The position numbers and the translations under genes were made by a program. Positions 36,529-44,767 of a stretch of 64,000 bases of DNA are shown here, piece after piece. The stretch's first letter is position 1; each line of letters begins with the position of its first letter. The notes beneath the pieces are model-generated. The model worked only from the letters and a program-made list of their open reading frames with translations. It made no database searches and was not told the origin of the DNA. This DNA is from Kineococcus endophyticus (lineage in GTDB: Bacteria > Actinomycetota > Actinomycetes > Actinomycetales > Kineococcaceae), in the NCBI RefSeq assembly GCF_040796495.1, contig NZ_JBFNQN010000008.1:222072-286071 (forward strand), given 5' to 3'.

Positions 36529-37568
36529 TCGTCGACGTGGCGACCTACCGCGACGGCCGCCGTCACGAGGTCCCCGACCTCGCCGCCACCCTGCGGGCCT
36601 GCCGCGTGGACGCGGACGGGGCCTCCCCCGCTCCCGGCGACGCGGCGCAGGAGGAGTTCCTGTGGCTGGGGCTGAAGGACCCCACGGCGGCGGAGTTCGA
36701 GGACGTCGCCTCGTCGCTGCACCTGCACCGGCTCGCCGTCGAGGCGGCCGTGGCGGGGCACCAGCGACCGAAGATCGAGTGGTTCGGCGACACCGTCTTC
36801 GTCGTCCTGAAGGTGCTGGAGTACTTCGACGACACCTCCAGCGTCGAGACCGGCGAGATCATGCTGTTCGTCGGCCGCCGGTTCGTCGTCACCGTCCGCC
36901 GGGGTGCCGTGGGCGCGCTCACCACGGTCCGTTCCGCCGTCGAACGGGACCAGCGGCGGCTCGCTCGCGGCCCGAAGGGCGTCCTGCACGCGGTGATGGA
37001 GCACGTCGTCGCCGGGTACGCGACCATCGACGGGGAGCTCGAGCAGGACGTGGAGGACATGGAGGAGCAGGTCTTCTCCCCCAGCCGCAGCTCCGACGCC
37101 CAGCGCATCTACTCCCTCAAACGCGAGGTCCTCGAGGTGCGCCGCGGCGCCTTCCCGCTCGTCGCACCGCTGAAGCGGCTCGTCGAGGCCGGCACGAGCG
37201 ACCACCCAGCGCCCCACCCGGAGGTGCCCCACCACCCCGTGGACGCGCAGGCGCTGTTCGTCCTGCGCGACGTGCTCGACACGCTCGTGCGCACCGTCGA
37301 GCACGTCGAGACGTACGACCGGCTGCTCACCGACATCCTCAACGCGCACCTCGCGCAGGTGTCGGTCCGGCAGAACGACGACATGCGCAAGATCTCGGCC
37401 TGGGCGGCCATCGCCGCCGTCCCGACGCTCATCGCGGGCGTCTACGGCATGAACTTCCAGCACATGCCAGAGCTGGGCTGGCGCTACGGGTACCCGCTGT
37501 GCGTCCTCGCGATGGTCGGGATCTGCGTCGTCCTCTACCGCCTCTTCAAGCGGTCGGGATGGCTGTGA
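36525..37568 (+). CDS. corA: CorA family divalent cation transporter
   Basis: A 347-residue magnesium/cobalt transporter subunit (pentamer in the family). A cytoplasmic alpha/beta domain, long helices rich in charged residues, and two C-terminal transmembrane helices are seen. The first helix ends in the signature YGMNF, the selectivity filter. The protein ends in a basic stretch. GTG start overlapping the stop of a tiny upstream ORF. Convergent with uppP. Confidence 0.94.
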   Translation: MIVDVATYRDGRRHEVPDLAATLRACRVDADGASPAPGDAAQEEFLWLGLKDPTAAEFEDVASSLHLHRLAVEAAVAGHQRPKIEWFGDTVFVVLKVLEYFDDTSSVETGEIMLFVGRRFVVTVRRGAVGALTTVRSAVERDQRRLARGPKGVLHAVMEHVVAGYATIDGELEQDVEDMEEQVFSPSRSSDAQRIYSLKREVLEVRRGAFPLVAPLKRLVEAGTSDHPAPHPEVPHHPVDAQALFVLRDVLDTLVRTVEHVETYDRLLTDILNAHLAQVSVRQNDDMRKISAWAAIAAVPTLIAGVYGMNFQHMPELGWRYGYPLCVLAMVGICVVLYRLFKRSGWL

Positions 37569-37580
37569 GCCGGAGCTCGC

Positions 37581-37592
37581 GAGGGGCCCCTC
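37581..37592. terminator. Palindrome between corA and uppP
   Basis: GAGGGGCCCCTC is a perfect 12-base palindrome in the 22-base gap between two convergent stops. It could serve as a compact two-way terminator, but it has no loop bases and no T-tract, so the call is weak. Confidence 0.3.
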
Positions 37593-38439
37593 AGCCGAAG
37601 CTGGTGCCGTTCCAGGCCGGCAGGACGTTCGCGAGGACCAGCGCGTAGACCACGACGGCCAGGGCGATGCGGTAGACGACGAAGCCCTTGTAGCTGTGGG
37701 TGGTGATGAACCGCATGAGCCAGGCGATGACGACGAACCCGACGGCGAACGCCACGACGGTGGCCACCGCGGTCGGCGCCCACGCGATGGCGGCGCCCGT
37801 GCTGACCTCGTCGTACAGCTGGTAGAAGCCCGACAGCACGACGGCCGGGATGGCCAGGAGGAACGAGTACCGCGCGGCGGCCTCGCGCGTGTACCCGAGC
37901 AGCAGGCCCATCGTGATGGTGCCGCCGGACCGGGAGACCCCCGGGATGAGCGCCATCGCCTGGGCCAGGCCGAAGAGCACACCGTGCTTCCAGGTCAGCT
38001 GGTCCAGCGTCCGTTCCTTGCGGCCGAACCGGTCGGCCGCCCCGAGGACCAGCGCGAACACCCAGAGCGTGGTGGCGATGACGACGAACCCGCGCAGCGT
38101 CGTCTCGATCGCGTCCTGGAAGAGCAGGCCGAGCAGGCCGATGGGGATGGTCCCCAGGATGACGAGCCAGCCCATCCGCGCGTCGGGGTCGTTCCGCGGC
38201 ACGCGCCCGGTCAGGGACCGGACCCACTGGCCGATGATCCGCGCGATGTCCTTGCGGAAGTAGAGGATGACCGCGGCCTCGGTGCCGAGCTGGCAGATCG
38301 CGGTGAAGGCCGCCCCGGGGTCCTCGGCCCCGATGAGGGTGCCGACGATCGCGAGGTGGCCGCTGGAGGAGATGGGCAGGAACTCGGTCAGGCCCTGGAC
38401 CAGACCGAGGAACGCACCCTCGAGGACACCCATGCTCAT
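37591..38439 (-). CDS. uppP: Undecaprenyl-diphosphatase UppP/BacA
   Basis: A 282-residue membrane enzyme that removes one phosphate from undecaprenyl pyrophosphate, recycling the carrier lipid for peptidoglycan synthesis; its loss usually raises bacitracin sensitivity. Motif 1 [14 protein letters not shown] and motif 2 [17 protein letters not shown] are complete, with about eight helices. The orthologue Rv2136c lies next to Rv2135c, as here. Start ATG; another ATG two codons downstream is equally possible. Confidence 0.96.
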   Translation of the reverse strand: MSMGVLEGAFLGLVQGLTEFLPISSSGHLAIVGTLIGAEDPGAAFTAICQLGTEAAVILYFRKDIARIIGQWVRSLTGRVPRNDPDARMGWLVILGTIPIGLLGLLFQDAIETTLRGFVVIATTLWVFALVLGAADRFGRKERTLDQLTWKHGVLFGLAQAMALIPGVSRSGGTITMGLLLGYTREAAARYSFLLAIPAVVLSGFYQLYDEVSTGAAIAWAPTAVATVVAFAVGFVVIAWLMRFITTHSYKGFVVYRIALAVVVYALVLANVLPAWNGTSFG

Positions 38440-38585
38440 GCCGGGACTCCCCCCGTCCGCGGGCAGCAGGTGACGACGCTCGAACTGGGGGTGGGCACGG
38501 CCGAACGCTATCGGGCGGCCGGGGGCGTCGTCGTGCGCAGGGCCGGTGCGTCACCGGGGACGCACCGAACCCTCACACGGGACGG

Positions 38586-38900
38586 TCAGAGGGGCTTGGG
38601 GGCCTCGTCCTCGTCCGCCTCGTCGTCGGTGTCCTCGTCCTCTTCGTCGTCGTCGTCGTCTTCGTCGTCTTCGTCGTCGTCGTCGCGTTCGTCCTCGACG
38701 TCGTCGTAGAGCACGAAGGGCGTGACCTCGTCGTAGGCGTCGTAGATCGCCTCCTCGTACACCTCGAAGGCGTCCGCCACACGCTGGTAGGCGTCGGCGA
38801 CGGCGGGGTCGGTCTCACCGCGCCGGTTGGCGGCGGCGGCGAGGTGGTCCTCGAGGGCGGCCACGAGTCGGGCCAGGGCCGCGCGCGGGTCGGGCGTCAT
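38586..38900 (-). CDS. Small protein with extreme acidic tail
   Basis: A 104-residue protein. Residues 1-65 are a helical domain (PRAALARLVAALEDHLAAAANRRGE... VADAFEVYEEAIYDAYDEVTPFVLYDD). Residues 67-100 are almost only Asp and Glu, giving a strongly negative tail that might mimic DNA or bind cations or basic proteins. ATG with TACGGT ending six bases upstream. Related small acidic proteins occur near uppP in other actinobacteria; function unknown. Confidence 0.8.
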   Translation of the reverse strand: MTPDPRAALARLVAALEDHLAAAANRRGETDPAVADAYQRVADAFEVYEEAIYDAYDEVTPFVLYDDVEDERDDDDEDDEDDDDDEEDEDTDDEADEDEAPKPL

Positions 38901-38956
38901 GGTCCGACCGTACCGGGAACGGGTGCGCCCGCCTCACCGGGTGCATCATGGTCCCG

Positions 38957-39229
38957 ATGGCTGCGCACGAGGGGAACACGCCCGAACGGTCGACCGGTCG
39001 CCGGGACGGCCGGAGCACGGGCCGGACGTCGGGTCCGGGAACGCCGGAGGAGTACGAGTACCGGGTGCTGACGCTCCCCCGGGAGACCTCCCGCGGTGAC
39101 GCGCGGCGCCTGCTCACCGAGCACGCCGAGTACGGGCGCTGGGAGTTGGCCCGGGTCCGCCTCTACATGGGGGGCAGCCGCAAGGTCTGGCTCCGTCGCA
39201 AGATCATCCGGGTCGCACGCACGGCGTGA
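38957..39229 (+). CDS. DUF5703 family protein
   Basis: About 90 residues; the conserved part is EEYEYRVLTLPRETSRGDARRLLTEHAEYGRWELARVRLY...RKVWLRRKIIRV, typical of a small conserved actinobacterial family of unknown function. The N-terminal 35 residues are low-complexity Arg/Gly/Ser/Thr. ATG at 38957 is preferred because CATCAT ends seven bases upstream; the ATG at 38948 would add three residues. Confidence 0.85.
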   Translation: MAAHEGNTPERSTGRRDGRSTGRTSGPGTPEEYEYRVLTLPRETSRGDARRLLTEHAEYGRWELARVRLYMGGSRKVWLRRKIIRVARTA

Positions 39230-39249
39230 CCGGCCTACCGTCGCCGTCC

Positions 39250-40719
39250 GTGGGCATCTTCCGGACGAAGAGCGTCGAGGACGCGATCGCGACGACGGAC
39301 GAACCCGAGCACCGGCTGAAGAAGACGCTGGGCGCCTGGGACCTCACCGTCTTCGGTGTGGGCGTCATCATCGGGACGGGCATCTTCGTCCTGACCGGTG
39401 AGGCAGCCGGCACCCGTGCGGGGCCGGCCGTGACGCTGTCGTTCGTCGTCGCCGGCGTCGTCTGCGCGCTGGCGGCGCTGTGCTATGCCGAGTTCGCCTC
39501 CACCGTCCCCGTCGCGGGGTCCGCTTACACGTTCTCCTACGCGAGCCTCGGCGAGGTGGTGGCGTGGATCATCGGCTGGGACCTCATCCTCGAACTGGCC
39601 CTGGGCGCGGCGACCGTCGCGGTCGGGTGGTCCAGCTACGCGGCGGACCTGCTGAGCCAGACCCTGGGGCTGCAGGTGCCGGAGTGGCTTTACTCGACGT
39701 CGCCCTCCCCCACCCAGCCGAACCTCATCGCCGCGGCCGTCATCCTCGTGCTCACCGCGGTGCTGTGCGTGGGGACCAAGGCCTCGGCGCGGGTCAACGC
39801 GGTCGTCGTGGCGGTCAAGCTCACCGTCGTGGGCATCGTGATCGTCGCGGGCCTGTTCTTCGTCAAGGTGTCGAACTGGTCGCCGTTCGTGCCGCCGTCC
39901 GGTTCCCGCGGTGCCGCGAGCACCCCGCCCGACCCCTCGCTCTGGCAGGACCTCGGCGTCCCGCTGGGGACGTTCGGCGTGGGCGGTGTCCTCACGGCTG
40001 CGGCGCTGGTGTTCTTCGCCTTCATCGGCTTCGACATCGTGGCGACGGCGGCGGAGGAGACGAAGAACCCGCAGCGGGACGTCCCGCGGGGCATCTTCGG
40101 GTCGCTGGCGATCTGCACGGTCCTCTACGTCCTCGTCTCCCTCGTCGTGACCGGGATGGTCAAGTACGACCGGATCTCCGTCGACGCGCCGCTGGCCAAC
40201 GCGTTCCGGGCCGTCGGCGCCGACGTCGTCGCCACGCTCATCAGCGTGGGCTCGGTCGTCGGCCTGCTGACGGTCATGATGGTGCTGATGCTCGGCCAGA
40301 ACCGGGTGCTCTTCGCGATGGCGCGGGACCGGCTCATCCCGTCGTGGTTCTCCAAGGTCGACGGGCGCACCGGGGTGCCGCTGCGCATCACGGCCGTCAC
40401 CGGGGTCGTCGTGGCCGTCGTCGCCGCCGTGACGCCGATCTCCGACCTGGCGGAGATGGTCAACATCGGCACGCTCTTCGCCTTCGTCCTCGTCTCGATC
40501 GGGGTCGTCGTCCTGCGCCGCACGCGGCCGGACCTGCCGCGGGCCTTCCGGATGCCCTGGGTCCCGGTGCTGCCGATCGTCTCCGCGGTCCTGGCCCTGG
40601 TGCTCATGGGCTTCCTGCCGGGCCTGAGCTGGATCCGGCTGGGGATCTGGATGCTGCTCGGCCTGGCCGTCTACCTCGCCTACGGCTACCGCAAGTCCCG
40701 GCTCGCCCGGCGAGGCTGA
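39250..40719 (+). CDS. APC family (cationic amino-acid-type) permease
   Basis: A 489-residue transporter with twelve predicted helices. It starts GIFRTKSVEDAIATTDEPEHRLKKTLGAWDLTVFGVGVIIGTGIFVLTG, the typical beginning of the CAT-type APC branch in actinobacteria, with the GVGVIIGTGIF substrate-site helix. The GTG at 39250 is chosen because TACCGT ends eight bases upstream and the family begins here; an in-frame GTG at 39226 overlaps the previous stop. Confidence 0.92.
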   Translation: MGIFRTKSVEDAIATTDEPEHRLKKTLGAWDLTVFGVGVIIGTGIFVLTGEAAGTRAGPAVTLSFVVAGVVCALAALCYAEFASTVPVAGSAYTFSYASLGEVVAWIIGWDLILELALGAATVAVGWSSYAADLLSQTLGLQVPEWLYSTSPSPTQPNLIAAAVILVLTAVLCVGTKASARVNAVVVAVKLTVVGIVIVAGLFFVKVSNWSPFVPPSGSRGAASTPPDPSLWQDLGVPLGTFGVGGVLTAAALVFFAFIGFDIVATAAEETKNPQRDVPRGIFGSLAICTVLYVLVSLVVTGMVKYDRISVDAPLANAFRAVGADVVATLISVGSVVGLLTVMMVLMLGQNRVLFAMARDRLIPSWFSKVDGRTGVPLRITAVTGVVVAVVAAVTPISDLAEMVNIGTLFAFVLVSIGVVVLRRTRPDLPRAFRMPWVPVLPIVSAVLALVLMGFLPGLSWIRLGIWMLLGLAVYLAYGYRKSRLARRG

Positions 40720-40745
40720 CCCGCCGGGAACAGATCCAAGTCGTG

Positions 40746-40776
40746 TAGTCTTCAACGAGATACATGCAGATGCATG
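40746..40776. promoter_or_regulatory. Promoter and palindromic operator of the LLM/MarR operon
   Basis: TAGTCT (40746-40751) looks like a -10 box. The perfect palindrome CATGCAGATGCATG (40763-40776) follows just past the predicted start of transcription, where a bound repressor would block. The MarR gene at the end of the operon is the obvious candidate to bind it. Confidence 0.5.
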
Positions 40777-40797
40777 GACTTCGACGAGGAGCGCGAC

Positions 40798-41895
40798 ATG
40801 CAGTTCGGGATCTTCAGCGTCGGCGACATCACGCCCGACCCCACCACCGGCCGTGCGCCGACCGAGCACGAGCGCATCAAGGCGCTGGTGACGATGGCCG
40901 AGCACGCCGAGCAGGTGGGCCTGGACGTCTTCGCGGTCGGTGAGCACCACAACCCCCCGTTCGTGCCGTCCGCCATGACGACCCTGTTGGGGTGGATCGC
41001 CGCGCGCACCACCCGGCTGACCGTCTCGACGTCCATCGCGCACATCACCACCAACGACCCGGTGCGGATGGCCGAGGACTACGCGATGCTCCAGCACCTC
41101 AGCGAGGGCCGCGTCGACCTGGTCCTCGGCCGCGGGAACGACGGCCGGCTCTACCCCTGGTTCGGGCAGGACCCCCGCCGCGGGGTCGAGCTGACGGTCG
41201 AGAACTACCAGCTGCTGCGCCGCCTGTGGGACGAGGAGGTCGTCGACTGGCAGGGCGAGTTCCGGACCCCGCTGCAGGGTTTCACCTCGACCCCGCGCCC
41301 GCTGGACGGTGTGCCGCCGTTCGTCTGGCACGGGTCGATCCGGACCCCGCAGGTCGCCGAGATCGCCGCGTACTTCGGGGACGGCTACTTCGCCAACAAC
41401 ATCTTCTGGCCCAAGGAGCACTACATCCGGCTCATCACCCTCTACCGGGAGCGCTACGCCCACTACGGGCACGGCACGCCGGAGCAGGCGATCGTCGGGC
41501 TCGGCGGGCAGGTGTTCATGGCGAAGAACTCCCAGGACGCGGTGCGCGAGTTCCGCCCCTACTTCGACAACGCCCCGGTCTACGGCAACGGGCCGTCGCT
41601 GGAGGAGTTCACCCGGCAGACCCCGCTCACCGTGGGCACGCCCGACCAGGTCGTCGAGAAGACGCTGACGTTCCAGGAGTTCTTCGGCGACTACCAGCGC
41701 CAGATGTTCCTCATGGACCACGCCGGGTTGCCGCTGAAGACGGTCCTGGAGCAGCTCGACATGCTCGGTGAGCACGTGGTCCCCGCGCTGCGCAAGGAGT
41801 TCGAGGCCCGTCGGCCGGCGGGCGTGCCGAGCGACCCGCCCTCGCACGCGTCCCGCGCCGCGGCGAAGGCGGCCCTCGCCGCGCCCGGTGCCTGA
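40798..41895 (+). CDS. LLM class flavin-dependent oxidoreductase
   Basis: A 365-residue luciferase-like monooxygenase: FGIFSVGDITPDP at the start, VGEHHNPPFVPSA, the ARTTRLTVSTSIAHITTNDPVRMAEDYAMLQHLSEGRVDLVLGRGN core of the TIM barrel, and AAYFGDGYFANNIF. Flavin or F420 could be the cofactor. The ATG has GAGGA seven bases upstream; an ATG 24 bases earlier lacks this. It overlaps the MarR gene by eight bases. Substrate unknown. Confidence 0.9.
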   Translation: MQFGIFSVGDITPDPTTGRAPTEHERIKALVTMAEHAEQVGLDVFAVGEHHNPPFVPSAMTTLLGWIAARTTRLTVSTSIAHITTNDPVRMAEDYAMLQHLSEGRVDLVLGRGNDGRLYPWFGQDPRRGVELTVENYQLLRRLWDEEVVDWQGEFRTPLQGFTSTPRPLDGVPPFVWHGSIRTPQVAEIAAYFGDGYFANNIFWPKEHYIRLITLYRERYAHYGHGTPEQAIVGLGGQVFMAKNSQDAVREFRPYFDNAPVYGNGPSLEEFTRQTPLTVGTPDQVVEKTLTFQEFFGDYQRQMFLMDHAGLPLKTVLEQLDMLGEHVVPALRKEFEARRPAGVPSDPPSHASRAAAKAALAAPGA

Positions 41896-42319
41896 CGGCC
41901 GGACCCGGGCCGCGGTCGGGGCCTGGGAGCAGGTGTTCCGGTTGCAGGCGACGCTGCTGCGGCGGTTCGACACGCAGGACGTGTGGGGCGGGCTGAGCGT
42001 GCGGGAGTACGACGTGCTCTACACGCTCGCCCGCTCCGGCGGACGGTGCCGGCTCGGGGGGTTGTCGGAGGAGGTCTACCTCCCGCAACCCTCGCTGAGC
42101 CGGCTCGTCGACCGTCTCGCCGCGCGCGGTCTGCTGACCCGCGAACCCGACCCGCACGACGGCCGCGGCGTCGTCGTCGTGCTGACCGACGACGGCGCCG
42201 CAGCGCAGCGCGAGATCGGTGGCCGGCACGCGGCCGGCATCGCCCGGGAATTCTCGGCGCTCTCGGCCGACGAGCTGGCCGAGCTGGAACGGCTGTGCCG
42301 GAAGGTCCTCGGGGACTAG
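41888..42319 (+). CDS. MarR family transcriptional regulator
   Basis: A 143-residue winged-helix regulator: LSVREYDVLYTLARSGGRCRLGGLSEEVYLPQPSLSRLVDRLAARGLLTREPDPHDGRGVVVVLTDDG is the complete MarR DNA-binding domain, flanked by dimerisation helices. GTG start overlapping the LLM stop. It probably represses this operon through the palindrome ahead of the LLM gene, responding to a substrate or toxic compound. Confidence 0.9.
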   Translation: MPDGRTRAAVGAWEQVFRLQATLLRRFDTQDVWGGLSVREYDVLYTLARSGGRCRLGGLSEEVYLPQPSLSRLVDRLAARGLLTREPDPHDGRGVVVVLTDDGAAAQREIGGRHAAGIAREFSALSADELAELERLCRKVLGD

Positions 42320-42320
42320 C

Positions 42321-43112
42321 TCAGCCGAGCTTCCACGCCACCTGGTCGTCCTGGAAGTTCGCGAACTGCTCGACCGACACCAGACCGCCGGCGATGGCCT
42401 CGACGGGGACGTCGAAGCACACCTGGTACGACGCCGTCCCCCCTGCCCGCAGACCGGGCTGCTCGACAGCGGAGTTCGGGACGACGGCGTCGCAGGACGT
42501 CGTCGAGTAGTTGCGGGCGTCCGTGCCCTGGAAACCGGTCGTGAGGTCGATCCACGGGTTCGCTTCGGGCTGGTCACCGTTGTAGGTCGCGGTCAGGTCG
42601 ACGAGGACGTACCGCCCGTCGGCCGCCTCGTTGAAGGAGTTGGCGTCGGCGATGACCTGGGTGGCGTCCTGGTTCACCGCGGTGACGGTCACGGAGTAGT
42701 CGCCGACCTCGGCCGGCGCACCCAGGGCGAGCGCGGACGCGGCGGCCTCCTCGGCAGCCTCCGGTTCCACCGTGCTGTACCCGTTGGTCGCGTCGGCCGA
42801 CGCCTGGTCCACCGCCTCGTCGACCGCGGTGAGCGCCGCCCCGGCTGCGACGTTGACCGCGATCGCGACCACGATCGCGGCAGCGGACAGGACCACGCCG
42901 GCGATCGACAGCCCCTTGCCGTCGGCGCGGCGGGCCAGGGCGATGATGCCCAGCACGAGCCCCACGACGGCCAGCACGATGCTGCCGATGTTGAGGAGGG
43001 GTACGAGGCATCCCGCCGCGGCGACGATGCCGAGGACGAGGGCGGCCACCGCGAGCCCCTTGCCCCGGGTGGGGACGGACTGCGGCGGCGGTGGGGCGAC
43101 GAACTGCGACAT
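42321..43112 (-). CDS. Membrane protein with DUF4190-like helices and DUF4352-like exported domain (copy A)
   Basis: A 263-residue protein. After a Pro-rich start (SQFVAPPPPQ), three helices with a GIIALARRADGKGLSIAGV loop fit DUF4190. An outside beta-sandwich (about residues 135-263) fits the DUF4352 immunoglobulin-like type, with two cysteines (in TTSCDAVVP and YQVCFDVP) likely to form a disulfide. ATG with GGAG eight bases upstream. A perfect inverted repeat lies in its promoter region. It has a paralogue just upstream. Function unknown. Confidence 0.8.
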   Translation of the reverse strand: MSQFVAPPPPQSVPTRGKGLAVAALVLGIVAAAGCLVPLLNIGSIVLAVVGLVLGIIALARRADGKGLSIAGVVLSAAAIVVAIAVNVAAGAALTAVDEAVDQASADATNGYSTVEPEAAEEAAASALALGAPAEVGDYSVTVTAVNQDATQVIADANSFNEAADGRYVLVDLTATYNGDQPEANPWIDLTTGFQGTDARNYSTTSCDAVVPNSAVEQPGLRAGGTASYQVCFDVPVEAIAGGLVSVEQFANFQDDQVAWKLG

Positions 43113-43134
43113 GCGGAGACTCCTGTGCATCTGT

Positions 43135-43154
43135 TGTGATCTCGTTGGATCACA
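43135..43154. promoter_or_regulatory. Perfect inverted repeat upstream of copy A
   Basis: TGTGATC and GATCACA flank six bases (TCGTTG). It sits 23-42 bases before the ATG of the minus-strand gene, where an operator would act. The half-sites resemble TGTGA/TCACA of CRP-type sites, but the gap is four bases longer than theirs. Confidence 0.5.
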
Positions 43155-43214
43155 GCCAGTCAAGCAGTCGTCACGCTTTTCGGTGACCGTTTCCGAAGAT
43201 CTGCCGCCCAGACG

Positions 43215-44003
43215 TCAGACCATCCCTCCAGCACCCGCGGAGGAGCCCTCGAGCGTGGCGGGGTCCGTCCAGCCCGCGTAGGTCCTCTGCGCCTCGTCCT
43301 CCACCTCGATCCAGAGGCCGGTCGGGTCCTGGACGCCTTCGAAGCACATCTGGAACGTGGCGCTCTGCCCCGGGTCCAGGTCCGGCAGGTCGGCGGCGTC
43401 GGGTGAGAGCGTCTGGATGCAGTCCGTCGCGTCGTACTCGTAGCCGTCGACGTCGTAGAGGTAGCCGTAGAGGTCCTCGTAGGAGTCGCCGGAACCGCTG
43501 CCGGTGAACTGGACCGTGAGGTCGGCGAAGACGACGTCCCCGCGGGTGCTGACCCCGTCGACGCTCACGGTGTACTCGTCGAGCTCGGCGGTCTCGCCGA
43601 AGGCGTGCTCCCCCGCCGACTGCCCCTCGTCGGGGGCGGTCGTACCTCCCGTGTCCCATCCGGAGGGCGACAGCGCCACGGCGAGGAAGAGCGCGCCGTA
43701 GGTCACGAAGATCACCACGGTGACGACGATCGCGACGACCGTACCGACCGCTCCCGTGATGACGCCCGCGAGCGCCATGCCGCGGCCGGGCAGGCGGCGG
43801 CCGAGGGCGATGCCGCCGGTGACGACGCCGGCGATGCCGAGGGCGATGGCGAAGGGGCCGAGGAGGGGCACGAGGGCGAGGGAGGCGATGCCGGTGCAGA
43901 GGCCGACGATCGCGAGCGCCGGGGAGGGCGCGGCCCGGTGGGGCGGGGGGCCGTACGGCGCGGTGGGCGGGCCGGGTGGCGGGGACGGGTGGTGCCAGGA
44001 CAC
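43215..44003 (-). CDS. Membrane protein with DUF4190-like helices and DUF4352-like exported domain (copy B)
   Basis: A 262-residue paralogue of the downstream gene: Pro-rich N-terminus, three helices with GGIALGRRLPGRGMALAGV, then an acidic outside domain. The same two cysteines are present (ATDCIQTL and FQMCFEGV) at similar spacing. Tyr/Asp-rich repeats (DSYEDLYGYLYDVDGYEYD) are specific to this copy. GTG start chosen at the beginning of the similarity; no clear ribosome-binding site. Confidence 0.75.
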   Translation of the reverse strand: MSWHHPSPPPGPPTAPYGPPPHRAAPSPALAIVGLCTGIASLALVPLLGPFAIALGIAGVVTGGIALGRRLPGRGMALAGVITGAVGTVVAIVVTVVIFVTYGALFLAVALSPSGWDTGGTTAPDEGQSAGEHAFGETAELDEYTVSVDGVSTRGDVVFADLTVQFTGSGSGDSYEDLYGYLYDVDGYEYDATDCIQTLSPDAADLPDLDPGQSATFQMCFEGVQDPTGLWIEVEDEAQRTYAGWTDPATLEGSSAGAGGMV

Positions 44004-44074
44004 CCGTTCATTGCACCACCCCGGGGTGGGTGGGGGTGGGTGCTCGGGGGCAGGACCGCCCGGGCGGGTGATCG

Positions 44075-44734
44075 TCAGGGGGTCGGGGGTGGGTCGGGGG
44101 TGAGGACGGCGAGGACGACGGGGGTGTCCTGGCCGGGCCAGGTGCCGCGCAGCGTGGCGCCTGGTACGGGGACGGGGTGCACGACGCGGGGCAGGACGAG
44201 GCGCAGGCCGTGGTTGTGGCGGGGGGCGCGGACGACGGTGGTGGTGCCGGTGTGCTCGACGTGCGGGTGGGTCCAGTCGCCGGGGTGCGTGGGGGCGCCG
44301 GGGGTGGGGCCGTCGCCGCGGACGTGGGTGGTGGCGGGCAGGAGGGTGAGCCCGTCGGGGGTGGCTTCGTCCAGGTCGGCTTCGCGTCCGCCGTGCAGGA
44401 CGGTGGTGGCGAGGGCGGTGAGCAGGACGGGGTCGTGGCAGCCGTCGTGGATCCACCGGTCGCCGAGGGTGGTGTGGGTCATGGTGGTGACGAGGGTGTC
44501 GGGCGGTCCGGGGGTTCCGCGGTACGTCAGGGGCACCTGCAGGACGCGGCCGTCGGGGGTGGCGAGGAGGTGGGTCTCCATGCCGACCTCGCCGTCGGGG
44601 TCGTCGAAGCGGTAGGAGCCGACGGGGGTGAGCTCTGTGAGGTCGCCTCCCCCGGTCCACGGCTGGCGGGGCACCCAGGCCTGCAGCAGTTCGCGCTTGG
44701 TGGGCGCGATGGTCGCGGGGTGGTGGACGGCCAC
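44075..44734 (-). CDS. Maltokinase-cap-like (CG0192-related) protein
   Basis: A 219-residue protein with APTKRELLQAWVPRQPW, VGSYRFDDPDGEVGMETHLL, VPLTYRGTPGP and LGDRWIHDGCHDPV, which matches the N-terminal cap of maltokinase-type proteins often annotated as CG0192-related. It lacks a kinase domain; the function is unknown. GTG start. It is divergent from the GrpB gene, with 33 bases between the start codons, so both promoters overlap. Confidence 0.75.
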   Translation of the reverse strand: MAVHHPATIAPTKRELLQAWVPRQPWTGGGDLTELTPVGSYRFDDPDGEVGMETHLLATPDGRVLQVPLTYRGTPGPPDTLVTTMTHTTLGDRWIHDGCHDPVLLTALATTVLHGGREADLDEATPDGLTLLPATTHVRGDGPTPGAPTHPGDWTHPHVEHTGTTTVVRAPRHNHGLRLVLPRVVHPVPVPGATLRGTWPGQDTPVVLAVLTPDPPPTP

Positions 44735-44767
44735 GTCCCGGAGTGTGGCAGCTGGCACCCTCGACTC

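Noticed and set aside
39235..41973. A 912-codon minus-strand open frame opposite the APC permease and LLM genes
   Set aside because: Its residues are a low-complexity mix of His, Arg, Asp and Glu typical of the reverse strand of membrane-protein genes.
43135..43154. A classic CRP site
   Set aside because: The half-sites TGTGA and TCACA are ten bases apart instead of six, so it is listed only as an inverted repeat.
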